Below, one piece after another: positions 23,201 through 35,824 of a stretch of DNA of 64,000 nt. This DNA comes from Trichuris trichiura. Taxonomy: Eukaryota > Nematoda > Enoplea > Trichinellida > Trichuridae. The stretch is from contig JBAJFE010000038.1 in the NCBI GenBank assembly GCA_037903355.1, forward strand, positions 372,001-436,000, in the 5' to 3' direction. A program made the translations under genes and the position numbers. Within the stretch, counting starts at the first letter, position 1. Each line of letters opens with the position of its first letter. The notes below the pieces were generated by a model. It was not told the DNA's origin. It was given only the letters and a program-made list of their open reading frames with translations, and made no database searches.

Positions 23201-24806
23201 TTTTGTTTTTGACTTAATAATGATGGTGGAACTTAAATTTCCGACAGCAGTTGTAGGGTAGTTGTGAAAAACCGTAAACGTCCATTACACTGTATTGTTG
23301 CCTGACTTTTTAGTGTTTTTCTGGACAAGAAGAACGGTCACGATTGGAAACCTAATTATCATGAAAACTACATGAAGCGTTGTTTCAGCTCACCAAAAAT
23401 CAACAGCTCCATAAAACCTGTTTAGTTTTGTAGCTGTTTGGTTCCTGCGTAAAAGCACTGTTAACATAACAGACAAATACACACGAATTTCACACTGGAG
23501 CATTTTGTGAACTTCTTCTTATTTGGTTTCCGTCTGTCACAATAGATTATACTTGGCTATAAATGCTGGAAGAGATCTTTGATCTTCTAAGCAGGATCCT
23601 GCACTGAAATAAAATTACGCCGAAGGGCTTTTGAAACCTTCAATGTCTTCAAGGGCAGTCGGCTTCAAAATCATTAAGATTAATATGAGAGGCAAGAACT
23701 AAACCTCAGAATAAAATTAGTAACTAATCATGGCATTTCGTTTTTACCTTACTATTAATATTGACGGAACACGGACTGAACGGTTGAAACGAATCTTTGT
23801 TGCATTGAACTTAAAGTACTGAGTACTAGCGGACCACGAAATTTTGCCTTTAATAATGCGTACTTCTTGCTTTATTCACGGAATAAAGGTTCACTTAACG
23901 CTGTTATAGAAGAAATGAAGAGTATACATGGAACAAGGCAACCTCTTGCTTGCGAAATATTTTGAGCGACAGTCGCTACTTTGAGCATTACGGTGAGATG
24001 GTTTTTTCTTGTAAGGGTGAAAACACACTGCCAGTGAAGTGTAAGCTGCAACTGAAGCCTGTAAGTCTTAATTCATATTACTAACCTGATAACGGTGGCT
24101 GTAAAGGATTACTATAAGCGGGAGGGGCCAGACAATATTGCGGTTCGAGGCGAAATTTGGGGACAAGTTCTGAATGAGACAGATAAAGCAGTGCTGGAGA
24201 TTACTGGCAACTGGACTAGCGGGTTATTTATAAATGGGGTATGTGCATGGAAGCCAAGTGAGTGTATTATGCTTTTTTCGCGTCTGCTCATCACAGTTGT
24301 TTTAAACGTGTGCAGATACCTTGCCAGTGAACTACGAGAAGTACTATGGTTTTACTGAATTTGGATTGACCTTAAATGATCTTTGTCCCTCAATGCAACC
24401 ATATTTGCCTCCATCTGATACCCGCTTTCGACCTGATCAAAGGTTTGCAATCCCTTGACGTGCCATTAAAACTGTTAAATTGCAGAATGGTTGAGTATGG
24501 ACGTCTTGACGAAGCAGAAGAAAAAAAGCAAGCCATCGAAGAATTCCAGCGAAGCAAGCGTAAACAGCTGGCAAGAGAACAGAGATGCCATGTGACCAAA
24601 TGGTTTGAGTAAGTTGCAACTGTCAAAATAAGTCTAAATTGAACACAAAATGTTGATCAAAACCTGTGGCCATAAGTGCAGCATCCTTTTGTTTCAGAGA
24701 GACACATGAACAAAATGGTTTAAAAGTTTATTCTTTCAATAATCGTTATTGGAAGGCGCGAGAACAAAAGTTTCATGGAATTAACTTTGAAAAATGCTGG
24801 GGATGA
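20256..24806 (+). CDS. Oxysterol-binding-protein-related protein, ORP3/6/7 type
   Basis: ORPs exchange sterols and phosphoinositides at membrane contact sites. Firm exons: 20256-20411, 20464-20517, 20623-about 20741, 20785-20882 (PH domain: [68 protein letters not shown]); 21766-22006 (acidic linker [15 protein letters not shown]); then the ORD in 22066-22238, 22286-22360, 22416-22696, 23910-24060, 24107-24257, 24316-24442, 24486-24608, 24698-24806. Key motifs: [31 protein letters not shown] (LGE), [16 protein letters not shown] (signature with HH), [24 protein letters not shown] and the C-terminal [17 protein letters not shown] and KFWG place it nearest ORP3/6/7. Between 20883 and 21765 coding stretches exist (20990-21100 coiled coil; 21278-21600), but joins are uncertain; no FFAT motif was seen. 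Confidence 0.92.
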
Positions 24807-24892
24807 CGCAGTCGCAACGATCTTTGTGGTTCGCAGATGTTTAACATATAAAATAACAGGAGGCTATACTTCTTTGCCTTGACGTAAAAAAT

Positions 24893-27800
24893 TCATGGCT
24901 GAACTGCCTTCCCGGAAATCCACGAAATAAATGCAATCATCCCTATAATTTCAGTAGCTAGACAGAATACAGCAGTTTCCATTTTTGGGATTATGACTGC
25001 ACCGAACAGGATACTTACAGACTAGAAAAGAAGATAAGTGAAATGATGAACTCTTGCCGACGGCGCATTCCGCTTTCCAGTCATGGACAAAGTATTTTGA
25101 ATTACGACTTTCAAATGAACTTATTTCACAGCCATTTGGTAATTGCGGACAGCCTGTCACCTGAAGAGGTTTGAAGACCGTAGAGTTAGGTCCTTCACGA
25201 AGGTAAACCTAGCAATGGACAAAAGATGTCCCTTGGTATTGTTCGAGGTTAGTTTTACCTTCACTTCGTAGGTACCATTATCGTTACGCCATAGTTCAAA
25301 CGTTAGGCAGCTACAGAAACCTGGCATTTCAATTGGCTCTGTACCATTTGTGACCCCCAATATTTCCAGAAGGACCAGAATGTTCAAGTCGTGCTATTAA
25401 CATTGGCAATCAGATTTGATTATATGCTCCAGGTTGCCTTAAAGATGGGCTGTCCTTACCCCTGAGTAGACGAAATATTTTAAGTTTTTTATCCAAGACA
25501 GAGAACGTAAGTTTCGACCGCTAAGTGCTGCTTGCTTCTGTCGCATTCGATTAACGATCTCGCCAATCAGCAAGCCTCCTCTAAGTTTTCTGATCTTTTC
25601 ATGATTGAAGAGGAAGGCATTTGACGCCTGATGGAGGTAGCGAATTTTTTCATAAACCTCATCCGTAACCCAATCAGGAAGTGGGTGCTTATTTTCATCC
25701 CAGTCTTCAGGGCTGCCTTCACGCTGCAAATAGAATTATCCTTGACGCTGCATTTATATTTTGGTTTCTTATACCATAATCATTAAAGGATCATCAATCG
25801 ACCACACATTATGAAAACTGACCATTTTTCCAGTCTTATTGGTTAGCCATTCAAACAGCTGTGCATTTTCTTTTTCAAGTCTGACGTACTCTGGTGACTT
25901 TTTGACTTCATTTTCTACGGTTGCGTCAGCTGCTGGACAAGGCGCGAAAGTCCACATTGTCTAGCAAATTAGCAGGTCAACGGTTAAAAGAAAACATTTT
26001 GGTTTCATACAGAATCGTCAATTAGTTTAACCGTGTGTATGGGCACCGGCGACCAGTTGACTGGCCATCCAGGAAAAGTGGGCGTTCGCTGACTGCTCGA
26101 AGAAAAGAAGCCGGCCATATTGCTTAAGGCGCTTGTTATTGTCCGATTGAAGTCGCTACTGTGTACGTAAATCTCAAATAAATTGTAAGGAGGCAAACTG
26201 ACTGGATGAAAATTACTTGGTAAAATGCATCGTTTGGGTTCATCAGTTCGAAGCGGTCCATGTATTGGTTGGCCAATAGCTTGCCAAGTTCATATTGCTG
26301 CCGCATGCCTTGCTAACAATAAAGCGGATTACTTATACCTGGTCGCTGTTGAAACTATGAAGAACAACTTACCTTTGTAAGTTCACCTAGACCAGGGTAC
26401 CAAGTTTCAACCGCATTATTTTTGTCAGATGGAATCAGTTGTGAAGGTGTGCGATGGCCGTGCCTAAATACCTGCAAAATAAGATTGTAAAAGGCTATTA
26501 GTCAAGAAAATGGGACACACACGTATTTCACTTAAGTTGTCTATTTTTTCAGCTAATTCACGTATGAATTGCATGAATGTCTTAACAGATTGCTTGCTAT
26601 CTGTTAGCACGTGGATAATGTTTCTTAGGGAAACGTGATGGCTTTATCGATCTTATTTACGCATTGGTATAATTTGACAGAAGTTCGTTTTTCAGATTTA
26701 GCGGTTTCAATGAGCTTTGTTTTTAAAAAAGAACAGATCTACTGCTTATCCTTAGCTCTTTCAGCGACTGAAAGTCTACGGCCCACTGTTGGACATGAGG
26801 TCTTATTTTGTTGTTTCAAACGTGATTGGGAACGGAACAAGTGAAATTCTTGCATTGCTTCAATTTAAAAACTAAGATTAAAAAGTTACACTTTTCTTGA
26901 CCGATTCAGGCAGGTCTTCCGTAAGATGCATGTGAGTCATAAGTAAACAGAACAGCTAAATAGAGTTTCCGGCATTACATAGTGATTATGAAACTAGAAT
27001 ACTGCCCAGCTGTAGTAAAAGCTGACATTTGAGTTGCGGTTCAATCATGAAGCGTGTTGTTCAGTTGCAAATTTGAATTCCGGTGATTGAGACTAATAGC
27101 CACGTTTGTTGTAGACTGCTGTATGTCCAATTATGCATCTTGTATCGTCATTGAAAGCAGGATTATTTCAATAAAAGCAGTTCACTTTTATGTTAAGATG
27201 TTATTGGAATAGTTCTTTTGGGGAGGCTGCAAAACGATGTCGAAAACACGCACTTTGTTTTACAGGATTATAGTACTTCCAGAGATGGTACTGTTTTATC
27301 TTCATCATATTAGTAAGACCATGGAGTAAATGATAAGTTGACTTGCTTGAACGTAGGAAGTTTTGTAACGGCTACATAGGTTATTATAGAAAAAGTTACG
27401 GTACGTCTAGACATGTTATGTAACAGGGCAGGAATTTGTCATTGATACATTTACAGTATAGGTTTTGTTGAGTATTCTTTCCGAAAGCAGAAGCTGACGT
27501 TGAAAAGTTCAATGGAAGATTATATGCTTGCACAGCGACTACGAGAAAAGAAAATTCCACAAAGCCCCATGTATGCTTTTCACTGTAACATGAACTTTTC
27601 GGGAGACGTTCACCTCCCGTATAGTCATTAGGCTGAATGGACGTTTGCCGGATGGGTCACTTGCCAAAATGGTCAGTTGCCGAAAGGTCAGTAGCCTGAA
27701 GGGACGTCTGACGGACGTTCATTTATCCGAATGGTCATTTCCCGGAAATTTATTTCCTGAATAGCTGTTTGCCACAAATGATCGTTTAGGGTCAGAACGT

Positions 27801-29797
27801 GCTTATGTATTCGTTTGGCTTGCTGAGGATAATCATTTGCTGATTCCCGGAAATGCAATTTCTCAGAAAACGCAATTCCAGGATTCAGCAATTTGTCTCA
27901 AATGATCGTTTAGGGTCAGAACGTGCTTATATTATACGTATGGCTTGCTGAGGGTAATCATTTGCTGCTGACCTGATTGGCAGAAGTTCATTGTGAAATA
28001 ATTAACGATCGAGTAAATCACCCTGCAATCTGGGTGCGATAGCCTACAATCTGCCTATATAAGTACGTTTGTAACGTATTTTGTTCTACACCAGTTATAG
28101 GTATTACTCTTGCGTGCACAGGCTTGCATTTTCGTATTCTCGAAATAAACAATCTCATCATGATAATGCTAGCGCGCCATGCTTTCAAATTTCGTTAAAC
28201 GAAAGTTATTGCATGCTTAATCCATCGGCCAAGTAATTGCTCAGGCAAATGACTGTTCAGCAACTGACCCGGCGGGCACATGACCGTTCAGGCAACTGAC
28301 CTGTTGGCAGTTGACCGTTCGGCAAGCGGACCAAATCTGAACTTTTCAGATTTCACTACTAGATTTACGAAGAATACTCAAAAAGGCCTAGACCGTACAC
28401 CTGGTAGTGACAAATCTCCTTAGTGTAATAGTAAATTGGAAAAAAACTAGAGTATTGTCAAAGAATGGTATGTTCTTGAAAACAGGATGTTTTGTAACAG
28501 GCTGATGTTTCATGGTTTGTTAGATTTTCTACGGCTTTTCCTGTTCCTGTTTGCGTTGGTATCTGTAGTTTAAACGAAACAATTGCTCTACCGACGGGTG
28601 GATGAGCGATTATCAGGAAACATTGTACAGTACCAATTCACTCAACTTTAATTTTCAAAGCTTTTGGAACATTGTACAGTACTAATTCACTCAACTTTAA
28701 TTTTCAAAGCTTTTGGAACGCTCTAGTTCCGTCGTCAGTGAGATGGAGGAGAAGGTGTTTTTCTCTGAAAGGGTGTTATATAGGCACACGTAACAATAGG
28801 GGGTGGGGCGAGGTCAGCGTGGCAGTCAGCAACACTTGGCTTTACTGATGAGTGGGTCCCAAACCGTGCTAATCTCTAGTCCCTTGTCACGGTTGATCGT
28901 ATGGTTATGGCGAAAGTAAAGGGCCACCTTAACCGGGCGGAGATGTAAGTGGCTCTTGCAACAAATAATCTGTGGTTGTAGGTCAAGCGAGTTTCACATG
29001 CTTTCTGTGAGTAAAAATAAAACCGTTCACTGTTTCCAGCATTTGCTCTTGCATGGAGAAATCTGTTTACTTGTTCTTCGAGGCGAAGTACAATAACAGA
29101 TCTGAAGGAAAGCAGCGAAAACTACGTAAACAGCAAAAACAAAATGTGACTTTGACTGTTCGTTTCCTCACTTTAAGCGTCTATCCAGTACACAAAAGCC
29201 AAATCCCTCTTCTTCCTGACGGACCCCTTTAAAGAAGCATTGCTGTCTTAGTAACATCTCATTTTCGACCCGTTATCATCGTTATCTAAGAGGAATCTGC
29301 TACATGACTTCCCGTGCGGTGACCAATATTGGCGGTACGCATGGATTGTCACATTTCGGGGGCAACGCGCCTCTACATCAACACATTTCAGAGGAGATCC
29401 GTTGGCTAACTGCTCGATCAGCACACTTTTGCTTTTAAACGAACCAAGACTCTTACTAGAACAAAAGAGACTATTCAGGTCTGCTAAAAGAAATTAGAAA
29501 GCCCATTTTAGAAAATTAGGGAAGCTACGTCTGCACTTCTTTAGTCTTTGCGTAGGAAGCGATGTGGTCATAAACGCATAAGGACTCCATAATTGAGGAA
29601 ATACTAAAAAATGCTGATTTACGAAAATGTGTTACAAAGATTGCTATCTTTAGTTCGGCTTGTCTTCTTTGAGGTGTGATTTTCAAATGTAAACTTACCA
29701 CTTGAACAAGTTCCAAGGTCTTCTCGCTCTGAGAAGTAACGACGTAGAATGAGATTAGCAGTAGCACTGGCTTGACTTTATTCATTCTGGGTGTCAC
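24893..29797 (-). CDS. Histidine acid phosphatase, membrane-anchored
   Basis: A branch-2 histidine phosphatase, secreted or lysosomal. Exons: 29797-29699, 26471-26373, 26312-26217, 26172-26011, 25960-25775, 25723-25460, 25393-25259, 25208-25019, 24957-24893; about 431 residues, all phases agree. Exon 1 is a signal peptide (NKVKPVLLLISFYVVTSQS) leading into LELVQV, which joins exactly to VFRHGHRTP in exon 2, the catalytic RHGxRxP with the phosphate-accepting His. The second catalytic motif is HD (HDLNILVLLEILGV) in exon 7. SSDFNRTITSA fits the family's SxDxxR motif, and paired cysteines are conserved (CSC, CPQLPNGC, EC). The last exon adds a hydrophobic tail (IIGMIAFISWISG), a likely membrane anchor. 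Intron 1 is 3.2 kb and full of repeats. Its stop lies 86 bases from the convergent ORP stop, so the 3' UTRs probably overlap. Confidence 0.93.
27605..28345. repeat. Element with iterated inverted ends inside the phosphatase intron
   Basis: The left part iterates units such as GGTCAGTTGCCGAAAGG and GTCACTTGCCAAAATGG. The right part carries inverted units (GGCAACTGACC, GCAACTGACCCGGCGGG, GGCAGTTGACCGTTCGGC). Between them a segment of about 60 bases (TCAGAACGTGCTTAT to AATCATTTGCTG) is present twice, near 27785 and 27907. It looks like a fold-back or MITE-type DNA element with multiple subterminal repeats. No coding capacity was seen. Confidence 0.6.
28616..28718. repeat. Tandem duplication of a 50-base unit
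   Basis: Two nearly identical copies of GGAACATTGTACAGTAC.. followed by AATTCACTCAACTTTAAT and TTTCAAAGCTTTT lie head to tail. They differ at about one position. The second copy runs directly into the hammerhead-like motif at 28704. Confidence 0.85.
28704..28742 (-). ncRNA. Hammerhead-like ribozyme motif (copy E)
   Basis: The minus strand reads CACTGACGA, C, GGAAC-TAGAGC-GTTCC, then AAAAGCTTTG. Stem II is five perfect pairs and differs from GGGTC/GACCC at paired positions, which is covariation. The GAAA has become AAAA, so this copy may be inactive. It lies in intron 1 of the acid phosphatase, on the sense strand. Confidence 0.45.
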
Positions 29798-29922
29798 TGA
29801 TTGGAAGTTGTCAGGCTCGCTGAACGTAACTAAAGCAAAACGGTTTTCCAGTTAGCGAAACATTTGATGATTCATCTTGAAACTGCTTCAATTCACTGGA
29901 GTTTGAATAAGATTCATGAGCA

Positions 29923-30031
29923 GTTCAAAACGTTAGCAACCTATGATTATCGTGAACATGAAATTTTATCTGAGTGTAACTCAGATAAAATTTCATGTTC
30001 ACGATAATCATAGGTTGCTAACGTTTTGAAC
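29923..30031. repeat. Perfect inverted repeat, 53-base arms, 3-base loop
   Basis: The arm 29923-29975 (GTTCAAAACGTTAGCAACC to TTTTATCTGAGT) is matched exactly by its reverse complement at 29979-30031, around the loop GTA. No mismatch was found. It lies about 125 bases upstream of the acid phosphatase start codon. The transcript of either strand would form a hairpin of 53 uninterrupted pairs. Confidence 0.95.
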
Positions 30032-32277
30032 ATGCTTCCCTCATAAGTGTAGCGCAGGTAAAGTTGAAAAGAACAGAGTACGTTGAGCATGTGTGAAGTA
30101 CGTCATTTAAAGGCGTTCTTACGGCACTGTGAGATTTGTACTGACGATCATAGACAGATTTGGCTGTCAGACCAACGTCTTCAAAATAGCGAACTGTTCA
30201 ATCGCTTGGCATTATTTATCAATTGCGACCGTTTTGCGTTTTGAATTGGAAAACGAGTTCACAATGGCCCTGCCAACTACATTATTAAAATACTACTAAT
30301 AAAACGTACAATTAAAACTTGGAAATCCTGCGCTTATAATTTGAATTAAAATGCGAGACTTCATTAACGAGCATTTTCTTCCCCAATTTCAGATGTTTCA
30401 GCAAAAGTTACTTTTCTATAACCAGTATTTATCTGCATTGCCAGCCATGCATACGGGTATGAATAAACTAATTGATTTTTATACTCCTATCTCCCTTCAG
30501 ATTCATTTCTGTCAGGACACGGTGACAGTTAAGCGTCCAAACGTTTTCATGACTTTTGTTCTATTAATGTGTTTGACGCAATTGTGATGTGTATCGTGAC
30601 GAAGTTCTTTAAAAGTAAAATTATTGCTGACATTGATCAAATGCATGACCAAATAACAATAACCTGTCAGTAGCTCAACCTGATCCTATTATATTGTCAC
30701 TATTATGGAAACTACTGGTTGACTACAATTAGTAGAAACTGCAATGGTTGAACGCGGCGGAACCGCGTCATTATATTAATATTGGTAATTACTCTTCACT
30801 ACCTCGCACAGGGTCAGCCTGTTCGTTCGAATGCTCAAATTTTACGATGTTGCTTTCAGTGTTAATTTCGTCCCCCACTGAAATCAGTGCACAGTTTATA
30901 CCAAAAGTTAGCACATTTGAACATTCAAAACAAAGAAGTTGCCGTCGTGCAAAGGAATAAAGATTCGCGCATCAGTTAGGAAACCATATGTCTTTCATTA
31001 GTATTTATAGTCGCTGAAAAGGACCTGTTAAGGAGAAGGATGCCATTTACAAGAAGCAGCGGTGAGAAACGGGTGCGGTTAGCTACTTTGCATTTGTATC
31101 ACGTATGAAAACGCCTAAATTATAGTCATGAGCTCTACTTTGGAATGCTTTTAAATTCTTTATGCCGTAGTCGCTTTTACATAGTCTTTGTACGGAATGA
31201 CCAGCCCGTGAAATCCTTTTTTGAGCGAAGCTTTCAGGAAGGCTCTGTTCCCATCTTCAACCCAAACGATGGCTGCTCTTAGTTTAAAAACGTAACCACG
31301 TAATGGTGTTGTAAACCTGTGATTCAAAATTATGCTTCTACTAAAGGGTGAAGTATCATACTGTTGCAAATACGGTAAAGCTGCTGTAAAACAGGCCTTG
31401 ATTTTAGAAAAAGCTTTTGGAGTTTTCATGTTTTGACGTGAAGATTTAGCATCACCACTAACCAAGTGAGAAAGCACGAACGCTGAAAATCCAACACGAT
31501 AGCTCCGAGAGTTATTTTCGGTCTTTTTGGTTTCTGATCTGATTTGTGCAGCGGTACAAAATGTTTGAAAACAGCACTCTTTATAACGGGTTGATGAAGT
31601 TTCGTTATTTTAGAACGGCGCGTCTCTGGTTGGTGCTGTTTGCTATTTGTAGTCGTAACATAAAGTTAGAACATGAAGTGCTATAGAAGCTTATCAGCAA
31701 GCAGTAACGATACCAGTGTGAAATAATGGGATCAGTGCGCTCCAGAATACATGTTAATGGTTATGTTTAAAGTGGTTTTATCCTGTGGAAGGGTTTGAAC
31801 GGTTTTCAGAGGCGACCAAATAGAACTAACGGAATACAAAAGCAATGTACTACTGAGACCTCGGTTGATCATAAAACTAATGACTTAAGAGCTATGTAGC
31901 GCGTACCGTACTGATGAGGTGTCTCTATAAAAAAGTTGTAGATGAAGCCTTAACGATGTACACGAAATGTGCTTGTAATAAATTTACCTTGGTTAAAGCC
32001 CTCAACGAAATGATGTAGTGGAGCTTCAACTTCAGGAAATGCTGTTGACATTACATGGCAAACAGTGTTACAACCTGATTTGCGATTTGAGCATGTCAGC
32101 ACTGAATATAGAGGTTTTGCAGCTGTAACAAGAGTGCTGAAGACCGGAATCAGTTTGCCCAGGAAGCAATTTTACTAAAGTTTGGGCATTCAACGAACAG
32201 ACAGCTTTGAAATTAATGTTTATGCACCTGTTTCGAAGTATTTTTTACTTGTTCCTGTAAAATTAGCTTCATAGTTG

Positions 32278-32363
32278 ATCTTTTGGTTCACGGGTTTGTC
32301 CTGTTTGAAGTTTATTTACAGACACATCAAACAGGCCAAACCCGTGAACCAAAAGACCAGCTA
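32278..32363. repeat. Hairpin repeat, about 30-base arms
   Basis: CTTTTGGTTCACGGGTTTG..CCTGTTTGA is followed, after a loop of 18 bases, by TCAAACAGGCCAAACCCGTG and AACCAAAAG. The right arm is also found, diverged, at 45478-45525 next to repeat R2, so this belongs to a dispersed family. Confidence 0.85.
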
Positions 32364-33927
32364 CGAAACAACCAAAAGCCTGTTAAAAGACACCGCGTCT
32401 TTCGAAATGTGTAAAATTAATTCCTTTAATGTTTATTTTTCATTTAAAGGACATCATATGAGCTTTCTGATCTGAAAAAAGCTTCGTTACTAATTGTTCA
32501 GCGCATGAATCAAATATGATTTGCAAAGTTTGCGTAGCTGCTGGTGGCTTAGATTTTTCAGGGCAGGCTTTAAAAGAGCACCTATTTTGAATTTCAGTCA
32601 ATGTTTGCAATTATTTTATTGTTTATTGTGGCTAGGATCCCTCCACACCGTGCCAATACAGCTCCTTACACGCACTCTTTCTACGTATAATAAGATGTAT
32701 TATTTTTTTTGTGAAGTAACTAGTTCACCGAAAGTTCAAATATTAGTAAATAGTTATCGTTCAGCATAAGCCCATATTTTGTATTCAGCATCTTCTACTG
32801 CTACCAGTAGTTAATTCGCATGCTTGCGGAAGAGTCTCAAGAATGGGCGCCCATGTTGGAAGCTGGTTGCATTATTAAAATTTGAACTATCAATGGACAG
32901 GTTATTTTCCCAAAAATTAAACAAAAATTTATGCACCTGATACGAAATCTTATGCATTTGACTTAGTGTTTAAAGCGTAGTGAGACATGTATTAAACTTT
33001 AAAACACTGCGCTGCCACAACGAAACATGTCCCGCTAGAAACAAGGAACAGAACATCGTTTTTATGATTCCGATTAAGAACGCGAAAACAGCAAATGTTC
33101 TGGGTTACTGCCTGAAAAGATTAGGGGCGTATATTTCCTGTTGCCTAATGAAACAGTTATGTAAATAAATCATTCCATTTTTCGTTAACACAACTGACAC
33201 CTGTTTATTCATCTTCTATCAGGATCTGAGAAAAAAGCGCTCCGCTGGTGAGCGAATGCTCAGTTGGTACTAAAATAACAGTGCATAACGTTTACTCAAA
33301 GTCAGAACGTTCATTGTAGTCTGCATGTTTGTAGGGTTTCCGCCGCTGTTTTGTGGTTAGTCCTTTGTTATGCTACTGACTGCTCGTCTTCTACCCGTTA
33401 ATGTAATCATGTTAAACTGCAGAAATTGAAAAAAGTAAACAGGCGTTAATTGCATTTACCAAAACAAAGCAGTACGAGCCGCCGCAAAATACTCAATGCT
33501 TAGCTCTATGAGACTGCACAAAGGAATGAACGTGAACGTGCTTTGTAGGCACTCATAGAAAAAATAAAATAGAATTCATTATGCATATCGTAGCAAATTT
33601 TCCTTGCTGTTGAAAACTTCCATACGGGTATTACGAATCAAAATAGCGAATGCATTTCAGTTCTCAACAGTTAAACGACTAGTTTTATCGATGGTGCCAT
33701 CGCTGCATGAGCATGTTTAAAAATCGTAGTGAGTTGGATAAAATTTACAACTTACTTTATGTTAAACATGTGTTCCATAAGTTTTACATATGAGACATGG
33801 GAGCAAATTTAGAGTATTACTGACCACATGATGCTAACCAATAATATGGGAACAACATCGAATGTCTTCATATTGATCTTTCCACCGCTTTCGCCTTTCT
33901 GGTGGCTTTGCAAATGTACCCGTAAAA

Positions 33928-33995
33928 AGCAAAAACATGCGCCACACGAAAGAATGGCTGAGCAAACTGTTAGGAAAACCACAGAAAACGATGCG
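33928..33995 (+). repeat. Dispersed repeat family R2, second copy
   Basis: It contains ACATGCGCCACACGAAAG, AATGGCTGAGCAAACTG and TTAGGAAAACCACAGAAAAC, matching 16530-16590. A minus-strand tail (CTATAAAAAAATCAATA) near 34075 matches the one near 56320. Confidence 0.5.
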
Positions 33996-35720
33996 GCGGT
34001 GGCTTTTGCCTTCCATTCGTTCGTAAGACGTTAGCTTTGAAATTGTACTCATAAACTTAGAAAGAGCTGGAAAAACTATAAAAAAATCAATATAAAAATT
34101 CATCAACCCTTTATATGACATCTTGTCTTTAAGAACATTAAAAGTCGTTAAACTGCAATAGTATGCTCTTTACCTCGTCAATCGTCAGTTCATTGGTTCT
34201 TTTATTAATCCAGTTTGTTTGAATTGATAATGTGATAAAACCTATTAAAGACATGTTTTGATATGTATTTCTTGCTTTCGAAAAATGAAATACGCACTAC
34301 TTCTGTTGAATAGTGGAAAACTTTTATTGGCGGTTAAAGTTTCGTTGTAGTATGTGCGCTTCACATTACTCATTACCAGTTGTGCATATTGTATGAGTCT
34401 TTTCCTGGTAAATGCAAGCTGATACGTGCTATGATTAACAGTTGAATTTGTAAATGTTTCTGATTATGTTCGCTAATGACGGATCACGCTGAGTTCTGAA
34501 AACTCATTGTTTCATGATAACACTCGACGTGCTGTTAGTGGGCAAAACCTTGCATCACAATGAAGCCATGATTTAATTAAAATTACTTGAATTATTTCAA
34601 ATTGAATGAACTGAATCTTCAAGAATGTTGACCGCAACGTATTTGCTACTCCAAGCATGTATGCTAATATGTGTCCTGGTTGTACCAATGTTAACAGGGA
34701 ACTGTCTTTCTAAAAGTAAAACCAAGTGTTCAGAAAAATCAAATGCTACTTCCTTCGTCAATCAGACTGTGGGTTAGTCTATTTCAAACGCTCTCTGATA
34801 GGAAAATGTAAACTAAATTAAAGACGAAAGATAAAAACTTATAGCAGCACTTACGGAACTTTAGAACTGGCGCTTTTTACGCCAGCGCAGTCGTGTCATT
34901 CTCAACCAGGAATTGATTTCAAGCTGTGAAGTAAAGAAACAAATTGCTCAAAATGTAGCAACTGTAGCTAGAAAGAAAAACTATTTTAACAAGAATCGGG
35001 AGGCACACCAGCATGTGAGTGATATGATTTGCGTGATATTTATGAGCTTAGGACACAGGCAGCGTTGACAACTTTATATCAGAACGTTCAAGCCAGAGAA
35101 ATTTTTGCCTGCAGAAATTTGGATGCTGTAGCAGCTTCCCGATGAACTGAAAAGTTCCTGCCAGGTTCTATTTCCAACGCCATTCTTGTCACAGTTACGT
35201 TTTGGATGCTATTAACCTAAGCTAACCTTAAGGGTAGGATCAAAAATTTGGCATTATCTATGGGCGTGCATAGGGCAAGCATTATGGCTCTTGCCCTACG
35301 TCCATCTTCAAGACTGTCGCAAAAAGATAGGCACTTGTGAAAAGCAAATAAAGATAAGTTTGCAGAACTGTTAAAACTGATTGTGTAAGGAAACTTGAAA
35401 TAGCTTTGTTAGGCTACTGTGAATTCATTGCTCTTTCGTTTGATTGATAACTTTAGAAAGATAGTTCAAGATAAACAAGAAGTAGAAGAGAAAAAGTTAT
35501 GCATTCAACTAAACGCAGCCTGCGACTGCATATTCCGCTCTCAACGTGAATGAAACAATAAAGTAGTTCTAAGAAGTTACTTCACTTTTTTTACAAGCTT
35601 GGAAATAAGTTTGCTTAAGTGAATGACGACTCAAGCTGGCGAACTTTAAGATATCGGAATTTAGCCCATTAGTGTTTTGGCAGTTTTAATAATTGAATTG
35701 TTTGTTCGTACGGAGTTCGT

Positions 35721-35824
35721 CCCGTTGAAAAATACAAAAACTTAATGGAACGCCGTAGCTTTCGGGTCACGCGAGGCCTGAAAGCTACGGCTTTCCATGA
35801 AAACCTTTTGTATTTTTCGACGGG
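35721..35824. repeat. Fold-back repeat, hammerhead-family, internally deleted
   Basis: The arms CCCGTTGAAAAATACAAAA and TTTTGTATTTTTCGACGGG are inverted copies. The centre keeps two facing ends of the motif (GTAGCTTTCGGGTCACGCG and CCTGAAAGCTACGG), but both CTGANGA strands are lost. The shared downstream block follows at 35854-35900 (ACATGAAAACCTATGG, CCCGTACC). Confidence 0.7.

Noticed and set aside
26520..26640. Minus-strand stretch LTDSKQSVKTFMQFIRELAE that looked like an extra phosphatase exon
   Set aside because: The signal-peptide exon at 29797-29699 joins precisely to the exon at 26471, leaving no place for it.
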